Below are positions 7,354 to 16,141 of a stretch of 36,626 nt of DNA, piece after piece. The DNA comes from a virus: positions 1-36,626 of IMG/VR virus record IMGVR_UViG_3300037728_000010; one strand, 5' to 3'. The position numbers were made by a program, and so were the translations under genes. The stretch's first letter is position 1. The number at the start of each line of letters is the position of its first letter. The notes beneath the pieces were generated by a model. That model made no database searches and had not been told where the DNA came from. It saw nothing but the letters and a program-made list of their open reading frames with translations.

Positions 7354-7677
7354 ATGAAAATCAATAGACGAAAAATTCGCAGACTTGTAGAACGCGAGAT
7401 TCGCAGACAAACTTCTTCAAAAAGACAAATTGACGAGGCCGTAGGTGGAATGGTTGGGCTTCAACCAATTCACGACATGAGTTCTCCTTCAAGACAAGAC
7501 GACTTTACGTACAGAGGTCTTGAAGACATGAAGAGAGGCCAACTCGACATTGTTACCGAAAGCATTGACGAAACTGTTTCTCTTCTCCGGGAAGCTGCAG
7601 ACGGTTCAAACAACGACAAAATTTCAAGAATTGTCAAGCGTCTTGGAGAGATTCGAGAAGATATTGAAAATCTTTAA
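7354..7677 (+). CDS. Targeting-motif small protein, 107 aa
   Basis: N-terminus MKINRRKIRRLVEREIRR belongs to the motif family; L-V-E fits a gp21-type cleavage step. The rest is a charged helical protein without recognised domain (VTESIDETVSLLREA, ISRIVKRLGEIREDIENL), possibly another short coiled coil. It lies 18 nt before the gene that precedes the terminase. I infer a head-internal or scaffold-associated protein. Confidence 0.72.
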   Translation: MKINRRKIRRLVEREIRRQTSSKRQIDEAVGGMVGLQPIHDMSSPSRQDDFTYRGLEDMKRGQLDIVTESIDETVSLLREAADGSNNDKISRIVKRLGEIREDIENL

Positions 7678-7695
7678 ACAAACAATCGAAGTGTC

Positions 7696-7950
7696 ATGTC
7701 AAACGACTTTTTTGGAGACGTAGAAAAAGAGGCTCGCCCACAGAAGGCTAAAAATCTCCGGAAAAAACTTGACGTAAACGGTGGAGGGGTTGTCGTAAGC
7801 GGTGGCCCCTCTACGGCTTTTGACCCGGACAAAGACCTTTCAACAAAGAAAAAAAGAGCACGTCCGGATAGTCCTCTCGAAAAAGATGAAGGAGAATCTT
7901 TTTGGAATAGCACGATCCGAGAAAGTGAAAGAAAGCTTCTTCACGGGTAA
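7696..7950 (+). CDS. Small basic protein upstream of terminase, 84 aa
   Basis: MSNDFFGDVEKEARPQKAKN followed by a Gly/Val patch (VNGGGVVVSGG) and a C-terminal ESFWNSTIRESERKLLHG. It is polar and probably mostly disordered. It sits 20 nt before the large terminase, the place where a small terminase subunit might be, but I see no HTH or coiled-coil oligomerisation region typical of gp16-like proteins. Treated as hypothetical. Confidence 0.62.
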   Translation: MSNDFFGDVEKEARPQKAKNLRKKLDVNGGGVVVSGGPSTAFDPDKDLSTKKKRARPDSPLEKDEGESFWNSTIRESERKLLHG

Positions 7951-7970
7951 ACTATCAACTAAGCAGTAGC

Positions 7971-9629
7971 ATGTCAAATCAGTCAAACAAACGGAAAGAA
8001 ATCCTTCAAAACCAGCGGGAAGAGTACCTAAAGTGTGCAACTAATCCCGAGTATTTCATGCGGAAGTACTGCATGATTCAAGATCAACAGAAGGGAAAGA
8101 TTCCGTTTGATCTTTACCCGTTTCAAGAAAGGACGCTTGAAGAGATTGAAAATAACCGCTTCAACGTTATTTTAAAAGCCCGTCAAATGGGTATATCGAC
8201 GCTTATGGCGGCGTACGCGCTTTGGCTTATGGTATTCAACACCGATAAAAACATTTTGGTTGTGGCCTTAAAACAAAGCGTTGCAGCCAACTTGGTGAAA
8301 AAAACCAAAATCATGCACGACAACTTGCCTTCGTTTTTTCGAAGAAAAAAAGTGCGTGATAACAGGCTTTCGATGGAGCTTGACAATCAAAGTCAAATCT
8401 CCGCTGAAACCACAACAGAAAATGCGGGCCGATCCGAGTCTCTTTCTCTTTTAATTATTGACGAAGCCGCGTTTATCGACGGTGCCCGTGACCTTTGGGC
8501 TAGCGTTCAAGCTACGCTTTCACAGTCCGGGGGAAGTTCTGTCGTGCTTTCAACGCCTGAGAACATCGGGAATTGGTTTCATGAAGTATGGCAAAAGGCG
8601 GTGAACGGAGCAGAAATGGTAGACGACACACCGAACAAAGAAAAGTGGGTTGGAGAAGGAGAAAACGGTTTTCACCCGATCAAACTTCATTGGAGCCTCC
8701 ACCCCGATAGAGACGCGCAGTGGAGAAAAGAGCAGGGGGAAAAGCTTCCGGAAAAGGAAGCAAAACGAGAATATGATTGCGATTTCTCCAGTTCCGGTAC
8801 AACTGTAATTGAAATGGACCGGATCGAATCCATCGAAGAACACACGGTTTCAAAGCCAAAGTATAAGGTTCCAATTCTTGCGGGAACAAGCCTCTGGGTT
8901 TGGGAAGAGCCACAACCGAACACAAATTATATCATATCCGCAGATGTTGCAAGGGGGGACGATGAAGGCGACTTTTCGACTTTTCAGGTGTTCACAACCA
9001 AACAGATAGAACAAGTTGCAGAATACAGAGCAAGAATCGCTCCAGACCAGCTTGGTGAACAAATATACAAAGTTGGAAACATTTACAATCAAGCTCTAGC
9101 CGTTGTCGAGAGAAACAATTATGGGTTTACAACCCTTCAACGGCTCATTGACATGGATTACAAGAATCTTCTTTATACGTCAAGCGACTTTAAAATTGTT
9201 GAGGTGAACGCAAACGTTTCTTCTAAAAAGAAGGTGTATCCGGGACTTAAAACAACAAGAAAAACAAGACCGCTTCTTGTATCGAAGCTTGAAGAGTTTA
9301 TCCGAAAAGACTACGCCACGATTCGCTCGTCTAGACTTGTAGACGAGCTTAAAACGTTTGTGTGGAAAACTTCAAAACGGGCAGAACACCTTGACGGGTT
9401 TTACGACGACTTGATATTTGCTACGATGTTTGCGTTTTGGAGCCGGGATACAGCTATCCGAGTCTTTGGCAACGAAAAAGAAATGAACAAAGGCATGGTG
9501 AAGGGAATCAAAAACAAAAACTCACCAAGCAAGCAAATTCCAAGTTCCGGAATCTCCTCTGGAAAAAACAGGGGGAATCCGTATCGAGACCCTTCGAGTG
9601 GAGAAGACATTTCTTGGCTTTTCAACTAA
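7971..9629 (+). CDS. terL: Terminase large subunit (gp17-like), 552 aa
   Basis: DNA-packaging motor ATPase plus headful nuclease. The ATPase domain has the variant Walker A ARQMGIST (70-77), Walker B LLIIDEAAFID (160-170, D164/E165) and coupling motif VLSTPEN (192-198). The RNase H-fold nuclease domain shows the three acidic sites: D325 in IISADVARGDDEGDF, E380 in AVVERNNYG, and D479/D480 in FYDDLIFA. Length and motif spacing match the T4 gp17 group. The C-terminal about 60 residues are Lys/Ser/Gly-rich and probably flexible. The start ATG is at 7971 in MSNQSNKRKEILQNQ. All catalytic residues are present. Confidence 0.97.
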   Translation: MSNQSNKRKEILQNQREEYLKCATNPEYFMRKYCMIQDQQKGKIPFDLYPFQERTLEEIENNRFNVILKARQMGISTLMAAYALWLMVFNTDKNILVVALKQSVAANLVKKTKIMHDNLPSFFRRKKVRDNRLSMELDNQSQISAETTTENAGRSESLSLLIIDEAAFIDGARDLWASVQATLSQSGGSSVVLSTPENIGNWFHEVWQKAVNGAEMVDDTPNKEKWVGEGENGFHPIKLHWSLHPDRDAQWRKEQGEKLPEKEAKREYDCDFSSSGTTVIEMDRIESIEEHTVSKPKYKVPILAGTSLWVWEEPQPNTNYIISADVARGDDEGDFSTFQVFTTKQIEQVAEYRARIAPDQLGEQIYKVGNIYNQALAVVERNNYGFTTLQRLIDMDYKNLLYTSSDFKIVEVNANVSSKKKVYPGLKTTRKTRPLLVSKLEEFIRKDYATIRSSRLVDELKTFVWKTSKRAEHLDGFYDDLIFATMFAFWSRDTAIRVFGNEKEMNKGMVKGIKNKNSPSKQIPSSGISSGKNRGNPYRDPSSGEDISWLFN

Positions 9630-9642
9630 GTAAATAAGTGCT

Positions 9643-9852
9643 ATGAAATACCGAAAACAAAGAAACAAACTTCAAGAAAAGATCACAAAAGGCGACCTGT
9701 ATTGTGACCTAAACGACCTTCTTTCCCACATGAAAGGAGTAAGGACTTCAACTCGTCTTATTCAAAAGCTTTCAGATCGCCTTAACAAAGATCCTGCAGA
9801 GGTGGAGTTACTTTTAGATGAACTTATCGAAGAACTTATGATGGTAGTATGA
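9643..9852 (+). CDS. Small helical protein, 69 aa
   Basis: MKYRKQRNKLQEKITKGDLY with a helical, HTH-like middle (TSTRLIQKLSDRLNKDPAEV) and an acidic end (LLLDELIEELMMVV). The stop overlaps the next start as ATGA, so it is coupled to the basic motif protein that follows. No family recognised. Confidence 0.68.
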   Translation: MKYRKQRNKLQEKITKGDLYCDLNDLLSHMKGVRTSTRLIQKLSDRLNKDPAEVELLLDELIEELMMVV

Positions 9853-10115
9853 AAAAATTAACAAGGGAACGACTAAGAAAACTTATTCGAAAAGAAATTG
9901 AAGAAGCGCGGTACAAAACCGTTTATAGAAACGGGAAGAAAGTCCGTAAGCTTGACTGCCCAAAGGGTAAGAAAGCAAAAGATGGTCGGTGCGTCCGAAT
10001 GTCAAGTAAAGAAAAAAGAAGGCGTTCGAAGGCAGCCAAAAAAGCTCACCGGAAAAAAAGTAGCTACAAAAAAGGTTCTAGAAAAAGAAAGAAAACCAAA
10101 CGTAAAAAGTCATGA
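9849..10115 (+). CDS. Highly basic targeting-motif protein, 88 aa (DNA-condensing candidate)
   Basis: Starts MKKLTRERLRKLIRKEIEEA, a clear member of the N-terminal motif family. A middle segment VRKLDCPKGKKAKDGRCVRM holds two Cys, and the last 45 residues are almost only Lys, Arg, Ser and Ala (RRSKAAKKAHRKK). Such a tail should bind DNA or RNA. With the targeting helix in front, the simplest reading is an internal head protein that enters the prohead and meets packaged DNA, like T4 internal proteins. ATGA overlaps link it to both neighbours. Confidence 0.78.
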   Translation: MKKLTRERLRKLIRKEIEEARYKTVYRNGKKVRKLDCPKGKKAKDGRCVRMSSKEKRRRSKAAKKAHRKKSSYKKGSRKRKKTKRKKS

Positions 10116-10507
10116 AGTTAAACGATATGCTTGAAGAGCTTACTAAAAAAATTGCCGAGCGTTCAATTGGCAAATTTTTGGAGAGCGTTACAATTGAAGT
10201 CAATGTTGATTTGTCTAGACATGCAGATGAACGAAGGTTTCGCCACGGACAGGGAAACGAAATTGACGAGGAAGAAATTATTGCAACGGCAGAAGAGGCG
10301 TCCGACAAGATTCTTCAGTATCTAATCAATAACCGGATGGACGTGGGCGACGAATTCGTAATTCGAGATAATACCTATGATTTAAACTTGGTTGGAGTTT
10401 TAGAACGAACAAGAGATCCTTCGGTTCTTGCTCTTACCGTAATTACGGTTATGAGAAAAGAAAACTTTAAGCCGAAGTCTGGCGACATTGTTATTGACAT
10501 TTACTAA
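10112..10507 (+). CDS. Conserved phage protein with HADER motif, 131 aa
   Basis: After a helical N-terminus (MKLNDMLEELTKKIAERSI), residues 30-131 show VDLSRHADERRFRHG, EEEIIATAEEA, GDEFVIRDNTYDLNLVGVL and LTVITVMRKENFKPKSGD. HAxER followed by an acidic helix and a beta-rich half recalls DUF4258/BECR-type small folds and a family common in marine T4-like phages, here from memory. Function unknown; a ribonuclease-like fold is possible but not shown. The start overlaps the previous stop as ATGA. Confidence 0.72.
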   Translation: MKLNDMLEELTKKIAERSIGKFLESVTIEVNVDLSRHADERRFRHGQGNEIDEEEIIATAEEASDKILQYLINNRMDVGDEFVIRDNTYDLNLVGVLERTRDPSVLALTVITVMRKENFKPKSGDIVIDIY

Positions 10508-10570
10508 AAGATATATAAACACGAGTTGTTTGAATACCGTTACATAAACTAATAAAAAAAATAGAAAACA

Positions 10571-10873
10571 ATGAACAAAAGAAAACTTAGAAGAATTATT
10601 CAAAAAGAAACAAGACGTGTAATCAAAGAACAAGAGAACCTTGAGCAGTATCCAGAACCTCTTAAACGTCTTATTACACGCGCAATCGGAGTAGAAGGGC
10701 GCGAAGTAGATCAAATTTCACAGCTTCTAGACGACACATGGGAGGTGTACTTAAAGCCGGGTGTTCGAGACTTTGAGTTAAACATCGACGACCTTTCTTA
10801 TGGAGCAAGAATGGATATTTTGAAAGTTGCAATGTATGGCAACCAGTTTTACTTTCAAGTTCGGATTGGTTAG
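10571..10873 (+). CDS. Targeting-motif small protein, 100 aa
   Basis: N-terminus MNKRKLRRIIQKETRRVIKE belongs to the motif family. The remaining part is a compact alpha/beta segment (WEVYLKPGVRDFELNIDDLS, FYFQVRIG) of unknown family. An A-rich leader precedes the ATG, with no Shine-Dalgarno sequence. A weak TATA motif (GATATATAAACACGAG) lies at 10510. Confidence 0.75.
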   Translation: MNKRKLRRIIQKETRRVIKEQENLEQYPEPLKRLITRAIGVEGREVDQISQLLDDTWEVYLKPGVRDFELNIDDLSYGARMDILKVAMYGNQFYFQVRIG

Positions 10874-10916
10874 TAAGAGTTAAAATTTTATCAAAATACA
10901 GGCAAACAATTGTATC

Positions 10917-11876
10917 ATGATTACAAAAAAACAGATCGCCCACATATTGACCGAAGACGAAGACGAAGAGCTTACAATGGACGATCTTCCCGACTATGAT
11001 ACTCCCGAGCTTCCGGACCAAGAAGATGCAGAGTATGATGGTCGGGAAGTTACGCTTTACGACCCGTTTCGGATTGAAGACGATGAAAAGAAGTTTGCCG
11101 TTTACGTCCGGAACCCCGATTCTGGAAACGTGAACAAAGTTAAGTTCGGGTCTGACACGATGGAAATCAAAAGAGACGATCCGGCACGGCTTAAATCTTT
11201 CCGGTCTAGATTTAGCTGTGGGGAACTTGATCAATCCGATAAGCACACCGCAAAGTTTTGGAGTTGTGTGTTTTGGAGAAAAGACAAGTCCGTGTCCGAC
11301 CTTTTAAGTGAAGGCGAAGAATGGAAAATTGAAGAATACGTTCGCTCCGCTACTAGAAATCGCATTTTAGAAAAAGCAAGTGAAGAGTATTGCAAAAACA
11401 CCGATCCGGAAGACATGGGATTTACCCAAAGAGCAAGTTGCAAGGCACAAGGATACATCGAACGATCAGACGGAGAAAAAAGAAAATCCGATAAATATAA
11501 AGAGTCAACTAATATGAGAATCAATTCAAAAGAAGGAAAACAGCAAATTTTCGTTGAAGAACTTCGACGCCTACAAGAGCAAGAAAACCGGGAAGAGTCT
11601 ACGGTTGGGGACGTTATTGACGACCCGGATATGATTTTGGTTCACCCGAGAAGCCCACAGTACAGCGAACTTGTTCGCCAGCTTCGAGACGAACTTGGAA
11701 CGAGTTCTTTTAACCCGTCTTCATATGAATTTTACATCGTCAACCAAGCAGAATACGATTCTCAGACTGGACACGGAGAGGTTTACGGTGGTTACGTCGG
11801 AAGAAACTACGTGGCAGATTGGGGAAAAGGATACGACCAAATTACCGACGAAAACAAGATTGTAAGGCTTGTGTAG
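10917..11876 (+). CDS. Modular head-region protein, 319 aa
   Basis: Three parts can be seen. Residues 1-57 are a short motif-like start (MITKKQIAHILTEDEDEE) and an acidic linker. Residues 59-122 (FAVYVRNPDSGNVNKVKFGS ... MEIKRDDPARLKSFRSRF ... FWSCVFW) match, from memory, a small Cys-containing module found in many T4-like marine phages. Residues 157-182 (EYCKNTDPEDMGFTQRASCK) are a second small Cys module. From Met200 a separate segment begins (MRINSKEGKQQIFVEELRRL), which could even be an internal start, ending in an alpha/beta domain. Probably a structural or assembly protein; the fusion of modules is notable. Confidence 0.75.
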   Translation: MITKKQIAHILTEDEDEELTMDDLPDYDTPELPDQEDAEYDGREVTLYDPFRIEDDEKKFAVYVRNPDSGNVNKVKFGSDTMEIKRDDPARLKSFRSRFSCGELDQSDKHTAKFWSCVFWRKDKSVSDLLSEGEEWKIEEYVRSATRNRILEKASEEYCKNTDPEDMGFTQRASCKAQGYIERSDGEKRKSDKYKESTNMRINSKEGKQQIFVEELRRLQEQENREESTVGDVIDDPDMILVHPRSPQYSELVRQLRDELGTSSFNPSSYEFYIVNQAEYDSQTGHGEVYGGYVGRNYVADWGKGYDQITDENKIVRLV

Positions 11877-11883
11877 CCTAAAG

Positions 11884-11898
11884 CTATATATGAATGAA
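11884..11898 (+). promoter_or_regulatory. Late-promoter-like motif before the portal gene
   Basis: CTATATATGAATGAA lies about 45 nt before the portal ATG. It keeps the CTATATAT core and a GAA end of the window's promoter motif but has G in place of AA after the core, so it is a moderate candidate. Confidence 0.38.
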
Positions 11899-11942
11899 TA
11901 GAAGCGAGTAAGTTATAAATTTAAAGAGTATAAATACACAGA

Positions 11943-13847
11943 ATGGCAGAAAAGTCAAGAGGAAGTATTAGAAATGCCCTCTCACGTCTCTTTTCCAGCG
12001 AGGTGATTGTCCGCTCTTCGGATGGAGAGGACGTGACAACGGCAGACTTACGTAGTAGCCAATCTATTTCACAAGACCTTGCGGACGGGCGTTTCAAAAA
12101 GCTTTATGGGTCCGGGCAAAGCCATTACTCTTCAAGCGGATACTCGTCTTCACAGGCTCTTCATGCAAACAGGTTTGAGCTTTTTCAAACCTATGAAGAT
12201 ATGGACCAAGACCCGATTATTGCATCTGCTCTTGATATTTACGCAAACGAAGTTGCAACTAAAGACGCATATGGACAGATTTTGGATGTAAAGTGTGAAA
12301 ATGGGGAAATCAAGTCTGTTCTTGAAAATTTAGTTTTCAATATTCTGGATGTGAATTTTAACGCCCGGTGGTGGGCACGCTCAATTGCAAAGTATGGGGA
12401 CTTGTTTCTTCACATGACGATCAACGAAGACGTTGGAGTGACAAAAGTTACCCCACTTTCCCCGTATGAAATTGTAAGACAAGAAGATACCCACGGAGAC
12501 GAGATTAAATTTGTCTATCAAGGGAATGCCCACGGGTCCGCATACACAAGCAGCACGCAAGGGCAAGTTGCTTTTGAAGAATGGGAAGTTGCACACTTTC
12601 GATTCATAAATGACGGGAACTTTTTTCCGTACGGGAAGAGCATCATTGAAAATGGCCGAAAGATTTGGCAACAGCTTTCTTTGATGGAAGAGGCTATGTT
12701 GATTCACCGGATCATGAGGGCACCGGAGAAGCGGGTTTTCAAAATTGACGTTGGGAACATCGAACCTGACGCAATTGAAAGCTATATGAACGACGTAATG
12801 AACGACATTCAGCAAACCCCGCTTGTTGACCCGGAAACGGGACAATACAACTTGGAATTCAACATGCAGAATATGCTTGAAGACTTTTTTCTTCCGGTTC
12901 GGGGAAACCAATCCGGAACGGAAATTCAAAGTCTTCAGGGCCTTCAATATCAAGCGATGGAAGACGTTGAGTATCTTCGGAAGAAGCTTATGTCGGCTTT
13001 AAAGATTCCAAATGCTTTCTTAGGATACGAACAAGAAATTCAAGGAAAAGCCACTCTTGCCCAAGAGTCCATTAAGTTTTCTAACGCCGTAGAAAACCTT
13101 CAACGGTCTATTGCAAGAGAGTTGAAAAAAATCGCCGTTGTTCACCTGTATGTCCGAGGGTACAGGGGAAGTGATCTTATTGACTTTAACTTCTCGTTTA
13201 CAAACCCAAGCATTGTTGCAGAACAAGAACGGATTGAGTTTCTTAGCCGGAAGGTTAGTCTTGCGCGTGACATGCGAGAAATGCCTTTCCTATCGGATGA
13301 AAAGATTGCAAAGGAAGTGTTTAACATGTCCGAAGACGAAATCGATGAAGAATACAAAGAGAAGGTTCGGGACTGGAAGAGAAACTTCCGAAAGGATCAA
13401 ATCGAACGTGAAGGCAACGATCCCGTAAAGACGGGAATGAGTTACGGGACGCCAAGTGATTTGGCAATGAGTGGAAGCTCACAAATCCAGAACTTCGACA
13501 TTGACAACACCGAAGACGAACTAGAAGACTTAGATAAAGATGAAGGTGGAAATGATCTTGGAGGCGGAGACGATGATGTTTCAGGAATGAAAGACCTTTC
13601 AAATCAACTTAGAAACAAGTCTTCGGATATAACTCACAACTACCAAGGAGGAAGCCCAATGGCTCTTTCTTCAAGTTTAGAGAAACATTTCAACAGAAAA
13701 AGACGGCTCATTCATGAAACATACACCGAAGACGAAGACAAAGAAGACGAAGGAAACGAAGATCATATGAAAGATACATATATGGACGAGTCAGCCCTTG
13801 AAGAAAAAAATGATAGACTCAAAGAATTGCTAGATGAAACCTTGTAA
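11943..13847 (+). CDS. 20: Portal vertex protein (gp20-like), 634 aa
   Basis: Forms the dodecameric DNA channel at the capsid vertex. Typical T4 gp20 features: FELFQTYEDMDQDPIIASAL at residues 79-98, DIYANE, KVTPLSPYEIVRQ, the central PEKRVFKIDVGN with a MLEDFFLPVRG stretch, then LRKKLMSALKIPNAFLGYEQ and the long helical region ARELKKIAVVHLYVRGY. The C-terminal about 130 residues are acidic and low complexity (DEDKEDEGNEDH), as in other gp20 relatives. It lies downstream of the terminase, separated by small genes instead of tail sheath and tube genes as in T4. Confidence 0.96.
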   Translation: MAEKSRGSIRNALSRLFSSEVIVRSSDGEDVTTADLRSSQSISQDLADGRFKKLYGSGQSHYSSSGYSSSQALHANRFELFQTYEDMDQDPIIASALDIYANEVATKDAYGQILDVKCENGEIKSVLENLVFNILDVNFNARWWARSIAKYGDLFLHMTINEDVGVTKVTPLSPYEIVRQEDTHGDEIKFVYQGNAHGSAYTSSTQGQVAFEEWEVAHFRFINDGNFFPYGKSIIENGRKIWQQLSLMEEAMLIHRIMRAPEKRVFKIDVGNIEPDAIESYMNDVMNDIQQTPLVDPETGQYNLEFNMQNMLEDFFLPVRGNQSGTEIQSLQGLQYQAMEDVEYLRKKLMSALKIPNAFLGYEQEIQGKATLAQESIKFSNAVENLQRSIARELKKIAVVHLYVRGYRGSDLIDFNFSFTNPSIVAEQERIEFLSRKVSLARDMREMPFLSDEKIAKEVFNMSEDEIDEEYKEKVRDWKRNFRKDQIEREGNDPVKTGMSYGTPSDLAMSGSSQIQNFDIDNTEDELEDLDKDEGGNDLGGGDDDVSGMKDLSNQLRNKSSDITHNYQGGSPMALSSSLEKHFNRKRRLIHETYTEDEDKEDEGNEDHMKDTYMDESALEEKNDRLKELLDETL

Positions 13848-13877
13848 CACTCTTTTACAAAGGAGCACGTAACTTTT

Positions 13878-13894
13878 CTATATATAAAGTGAAG
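13878..13894 (+). promoter_or_regulatory. Late-promoter-like motif
   Basis: CTATATATAAAGTGAAG lies 22 nt before the next start codon, after the portal stop. It has the full core plus GTGAA extension and is one of the four best copies. Confidence 0.6.
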
Positions 13895-13915
13895 AAGATT
13901 TAACAAAAACCTAAG

Positions 13916-14806
13916 ATGAAAAAGATAAAACACTCGAAATACAAAAATACTGGCTTGATTTTTGAAATGCTGGTGCGTCAAATTACCGTTGACGCCCTAA
14001 ATGGAGAAACAAAAAGCGAGGCGGCTCGAATTATCCGCGAATACTACAAAGATACCGAGCTTGCCAAAGAGTATTCTTTGTACAACGTTTTAATGAGTGA
14101 AGATTTCTCCGACCCAAGCAAAGCAAAAGAGCTTATTGATCGAGTTGTTGAAGCCCGTAAGAAGCTTGACGACCAGAAGCTTTATAATCAAAGATACGAC
14201 TTGATTGGAGAGATCAAAGAGCATTACCCACTTGAAGAGTTTTTCAAGTCAAGAGTTGACAACTACAAAGAGTATGCGAGTGTTTACAAAATCTTTGAAG
14301 CGGAAAAAGACGACAAAGAAATATACAACCCTGCAGATGTTGTTCGATCTGAAGACACGCTTGTCGAGCACATTACAAGTGATACGTCCGAGCCAACCAA
14401 AGAAGAGAAGTTAAGAGAGGCCCGGTCAAAAGAGATTGAAGAGTATAAAAACCAAAGTAAAGACCTTCGCCTTTATGCACAAAAGCTTATGATCGAGCGG
14501 TTTAATGACCGCTATAACGGCTTAAATGGCAAGCAAAAGAAACTTCTTCGCAAGTACATCAACAACATTTCAAATACGAACAACCTCCGGGAATATGTGG
14601 ACTCTGAAGCAGAAGAGTTGAAAGAAACCCTTTCTTCTCTTCAAAGTGAAATTGAAGACACAGTTACAAAAACGAAGGTTAAAGAAGCTTCCGAGCTTAT
14701 CGGTAACGTGAAAAATGGCCAGCACGTTAGCGAAGATCAAGTGACGAAACTTCTTATGTATTACCAGCTTCAAGAAAAAATTGAAAACCAGCTTCAAAGC
14801 CAATGA
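13916..14806 (+). CDS. Conserved helical head-region protein, 296 aa
   Basis: Starts MKKIKHSKYKNTGLIFEMLV followed by RQITVDALNG, a beginning I recall from proteins next to portal genes of marine T4-like phages. The whole protein is charged and helical, with coiled-coil character in the last third (EELKETLSSLQSEIED). No enzymatic motif. Position between portal and protease suggests a scaffold- or core-associated protein comparable in place, not proven in homology, to T4 gp67/gp68. The stop overlaps the next start as ATGA. Confidence 0.8.
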   Translation: MKKIKHSKYKNTGLIFEMLVRQITVDALNGETKSEAARIIREYYKDTELAKEYSLYNVLMSEDFSDPSKAKELIDRVVEARKKLDDQKLYNQRYDLIGEIKEHYPLEEFFKSRVDNYKEYASVYKIFEAEKDDKEIYNPADVVRSEDTLVEHITSDTSEPTKEEKLREARSKEIEEYKNQSKDLRLYAQKLMIERFNDRYNGLNGKQKKLLRKYINNISNTNNLREYVDSEAEELKETLSSLQSEIEDTVTKTKVKEASELIGNVKNGQHVSEDQVTKLLMYYQLQEKIENQLQSQ

Positions 14807-15174
14807 GAAAAAAAATTAACGAAGACTGCGGTTGCAAGGGTTCCTCTCTTAAATACCCGAAAGGCAAGCTAAGAGAGTACATTAAAACAATTATTGTTGA
14901 CTCTGACAGAGAGGAAAACGAAGAAACGACAGACGAGGCCACGACCACGTTGAACGTTCCGGGATATGATACCCCGTATGCGTTTTCTGGGGACTCCGAA
15001 GAAGATGAAGAAAAAAGAAAGAAAAAGCTAAAAAAGATTAACAAGCAATACGGATATACGCTTGTTCAAGACGTTACAAGCCCGGAGGCTATTCAAGACT
15101 TTCTTGCGTTTTTTGGCCCACTTGCAAAAAAAGACGAGCGCATTCGAAGAGAGGTCAAAAAACTCATTACATAA
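14803..15174 (+). CDS. Small conserved head-region protein, 123 aa
   Basis: MRKKINEDCGCKGSS opens with a CxC pair; KLREYIKTIIVD recalls the targeting helix but is placed at residue 23. The TTTLNVPGYDTPYAFSGD motif at about residues 47-64 matches, from memory, a TTxLxxPGYxTPxAF pattern in several marine phage head-region proteins. The rest is charged and helical (KRKKKLKKINKQYGY). ATGA overlap with the preceding gene. Function unknown. Confidence 0.75.
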   Translation: MRKKINEDCGCKGSSLKYPKGKLREYIKTIIVDSDREENEETTDEATTTLNVPGYDTPYAFSGDSEEDEEKRKKKLKKINKQYGYTLVQDVTSPEAIQDFLAFFGPLAKKDERIRREVKKLIT

Positions 15175-15236
15175 TAAATTCATTACTCAATAAGTTTTAA
15201 ACACAAACACACACATAAAACTATTCAAACGTTAAA

Positions 15237-15794
15237 ATGAGAAAACGACTAAGACAAATTATAAACGAAGAAGTAAAAAAGCAAAAGGCCATTCGCGGTA
15301 TTAGAAAGATGGTCCGTCAAGTGGTTAGAGAAGAGAAAAATAAGAAAATGAAAAAGGTGTATAACACCAAGATTGAAAACCCAAAAACGGGAAAAGAAAT
15401 CAAGCTAAAAACCGCTCTAAGTTATGGAAGTGGACACCCTGCCTTCAAGAAAGCTAAAAAAATAGAGAAGAAAGCAAAAGAGAAGTTCGGCGGTGGAGGC
15501 GACGACTCTAGCGGCGAAACCGAAAAGAAAACAAAAGATATAGGAAAAGAGCTTGAAGACCTTGGGGTTGCAGATAAAGACCTTAGCGGAAACACCGCTG
15601 AAGACTTTAGGAAGGCTTTTGACGACTATGAAACCGATGAGCTTGAAGACGTTGCTGACGATCTTGAGGGGCTTCAAGGAAGGCTTGAAGACGGCGAAAT
15701 CGGAGAAGACGAAATAAAAGATAAGCTTGGAGCAGACGCAGAACCGGGTAAGATTGCAAAGAACATCCGAAACTTTATTGACGTTGAGCGATAA
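15237..15794 (+). CDS. Targeting-motif protein with two tandem helices, 185 aa
   Basis: The N-terminus carries the motif twice: MRKRLRQIINEEVKKQK and IRKMVRQVVREEKNK. A module follows at about residues 41-75 (IENPKTGKEIKLKTALSYGS, then GHPAFKKAKK), which I recognise as a small domain shared by several marine phage proteins. The last 90 residues are very acidic (ETDELEDVADDLEGLQGRLE), giving a basic head and acidic tail, as expected for core/scaffold-type proteins. I infer a prohead internal protein. Confidence 0.78.
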   Translation: MRKRLRQIINEEVKKQKAIRGIRKMVRQVVREEKNKKMKKVYNTKIENPKTGKEIKLKTALSYGSGHPAFKKAKKIEKKAKEKFGGGGDDSSGETEKKTKDIGKELEDLGVADKDLSGNTAEDFRKAFDDYETDELEDVADDLEGLQGRLEDGEIGEDEIKDKLGADAEPGKIAKNIRNFIDVER

Positions 15795-15871
15795 GTTCAC
15801 ATACGAAGATTCATTAAAAGTTTACGTGTATCTAAAGATTCATTCACTTTACACAATTTATAAAACGTACA

Positions 15872-16093
15872 ATGGGAAATCTTATTAACGGACAAAAGAA
15901 GTCACGATTCAAAGAGCTTGCAGGACTAAACGAAAACAAACAGTCCCAACGGCAAAGGCTTAACGAACAGGCAGACAAGATGAGGCAACTTATGGGAGAG
16001 GTTTCCTTTACCCAAGCCCTTCTTGAAAGCCTAAGCAACGACGAGCTTGAAGAGAAGCTTTCATACATCAACGAGAACTACCGGGTCCAGTAA
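15872..16093 (+). CDS. Small helical protein, 73 aa
   Basis: MGNLINGQKKSRFKELAGLN, then QRQRLNEQADKMRQLMGEVS and LLESLSNDELEEKLSYINEN. A short basic start followed by amphipathic helices. FKELAGLNE recalls a cleavable head-targeting start but is not the standard motif. No known family. Lies in the run of small head-region genes before the protease. Confidence 0.66.
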   Translation: MGNLINGQKKSRFKELAGLNENKQSQRQRLNEQADKMRQLMGEVSFTQALLESLSNDELEEKLSYINENYRVQ

Positions 16094-16141
16094 CGACCTT
16101 TGGTACTTGGTAGGTGAAATAGAAGATAACTTCAATTTTAA

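Noticed and set aside
10674-11246. 190-codon - strand ORF
   Set aside because: Antisense to two well-supported + strand genes; composition is typical of a shadow frame.
12381-12953. 190-codon - strand ORF inside the portal gene
   Set aside because: Fully contained antisense to the gp20-like gene, with no recognisable features.
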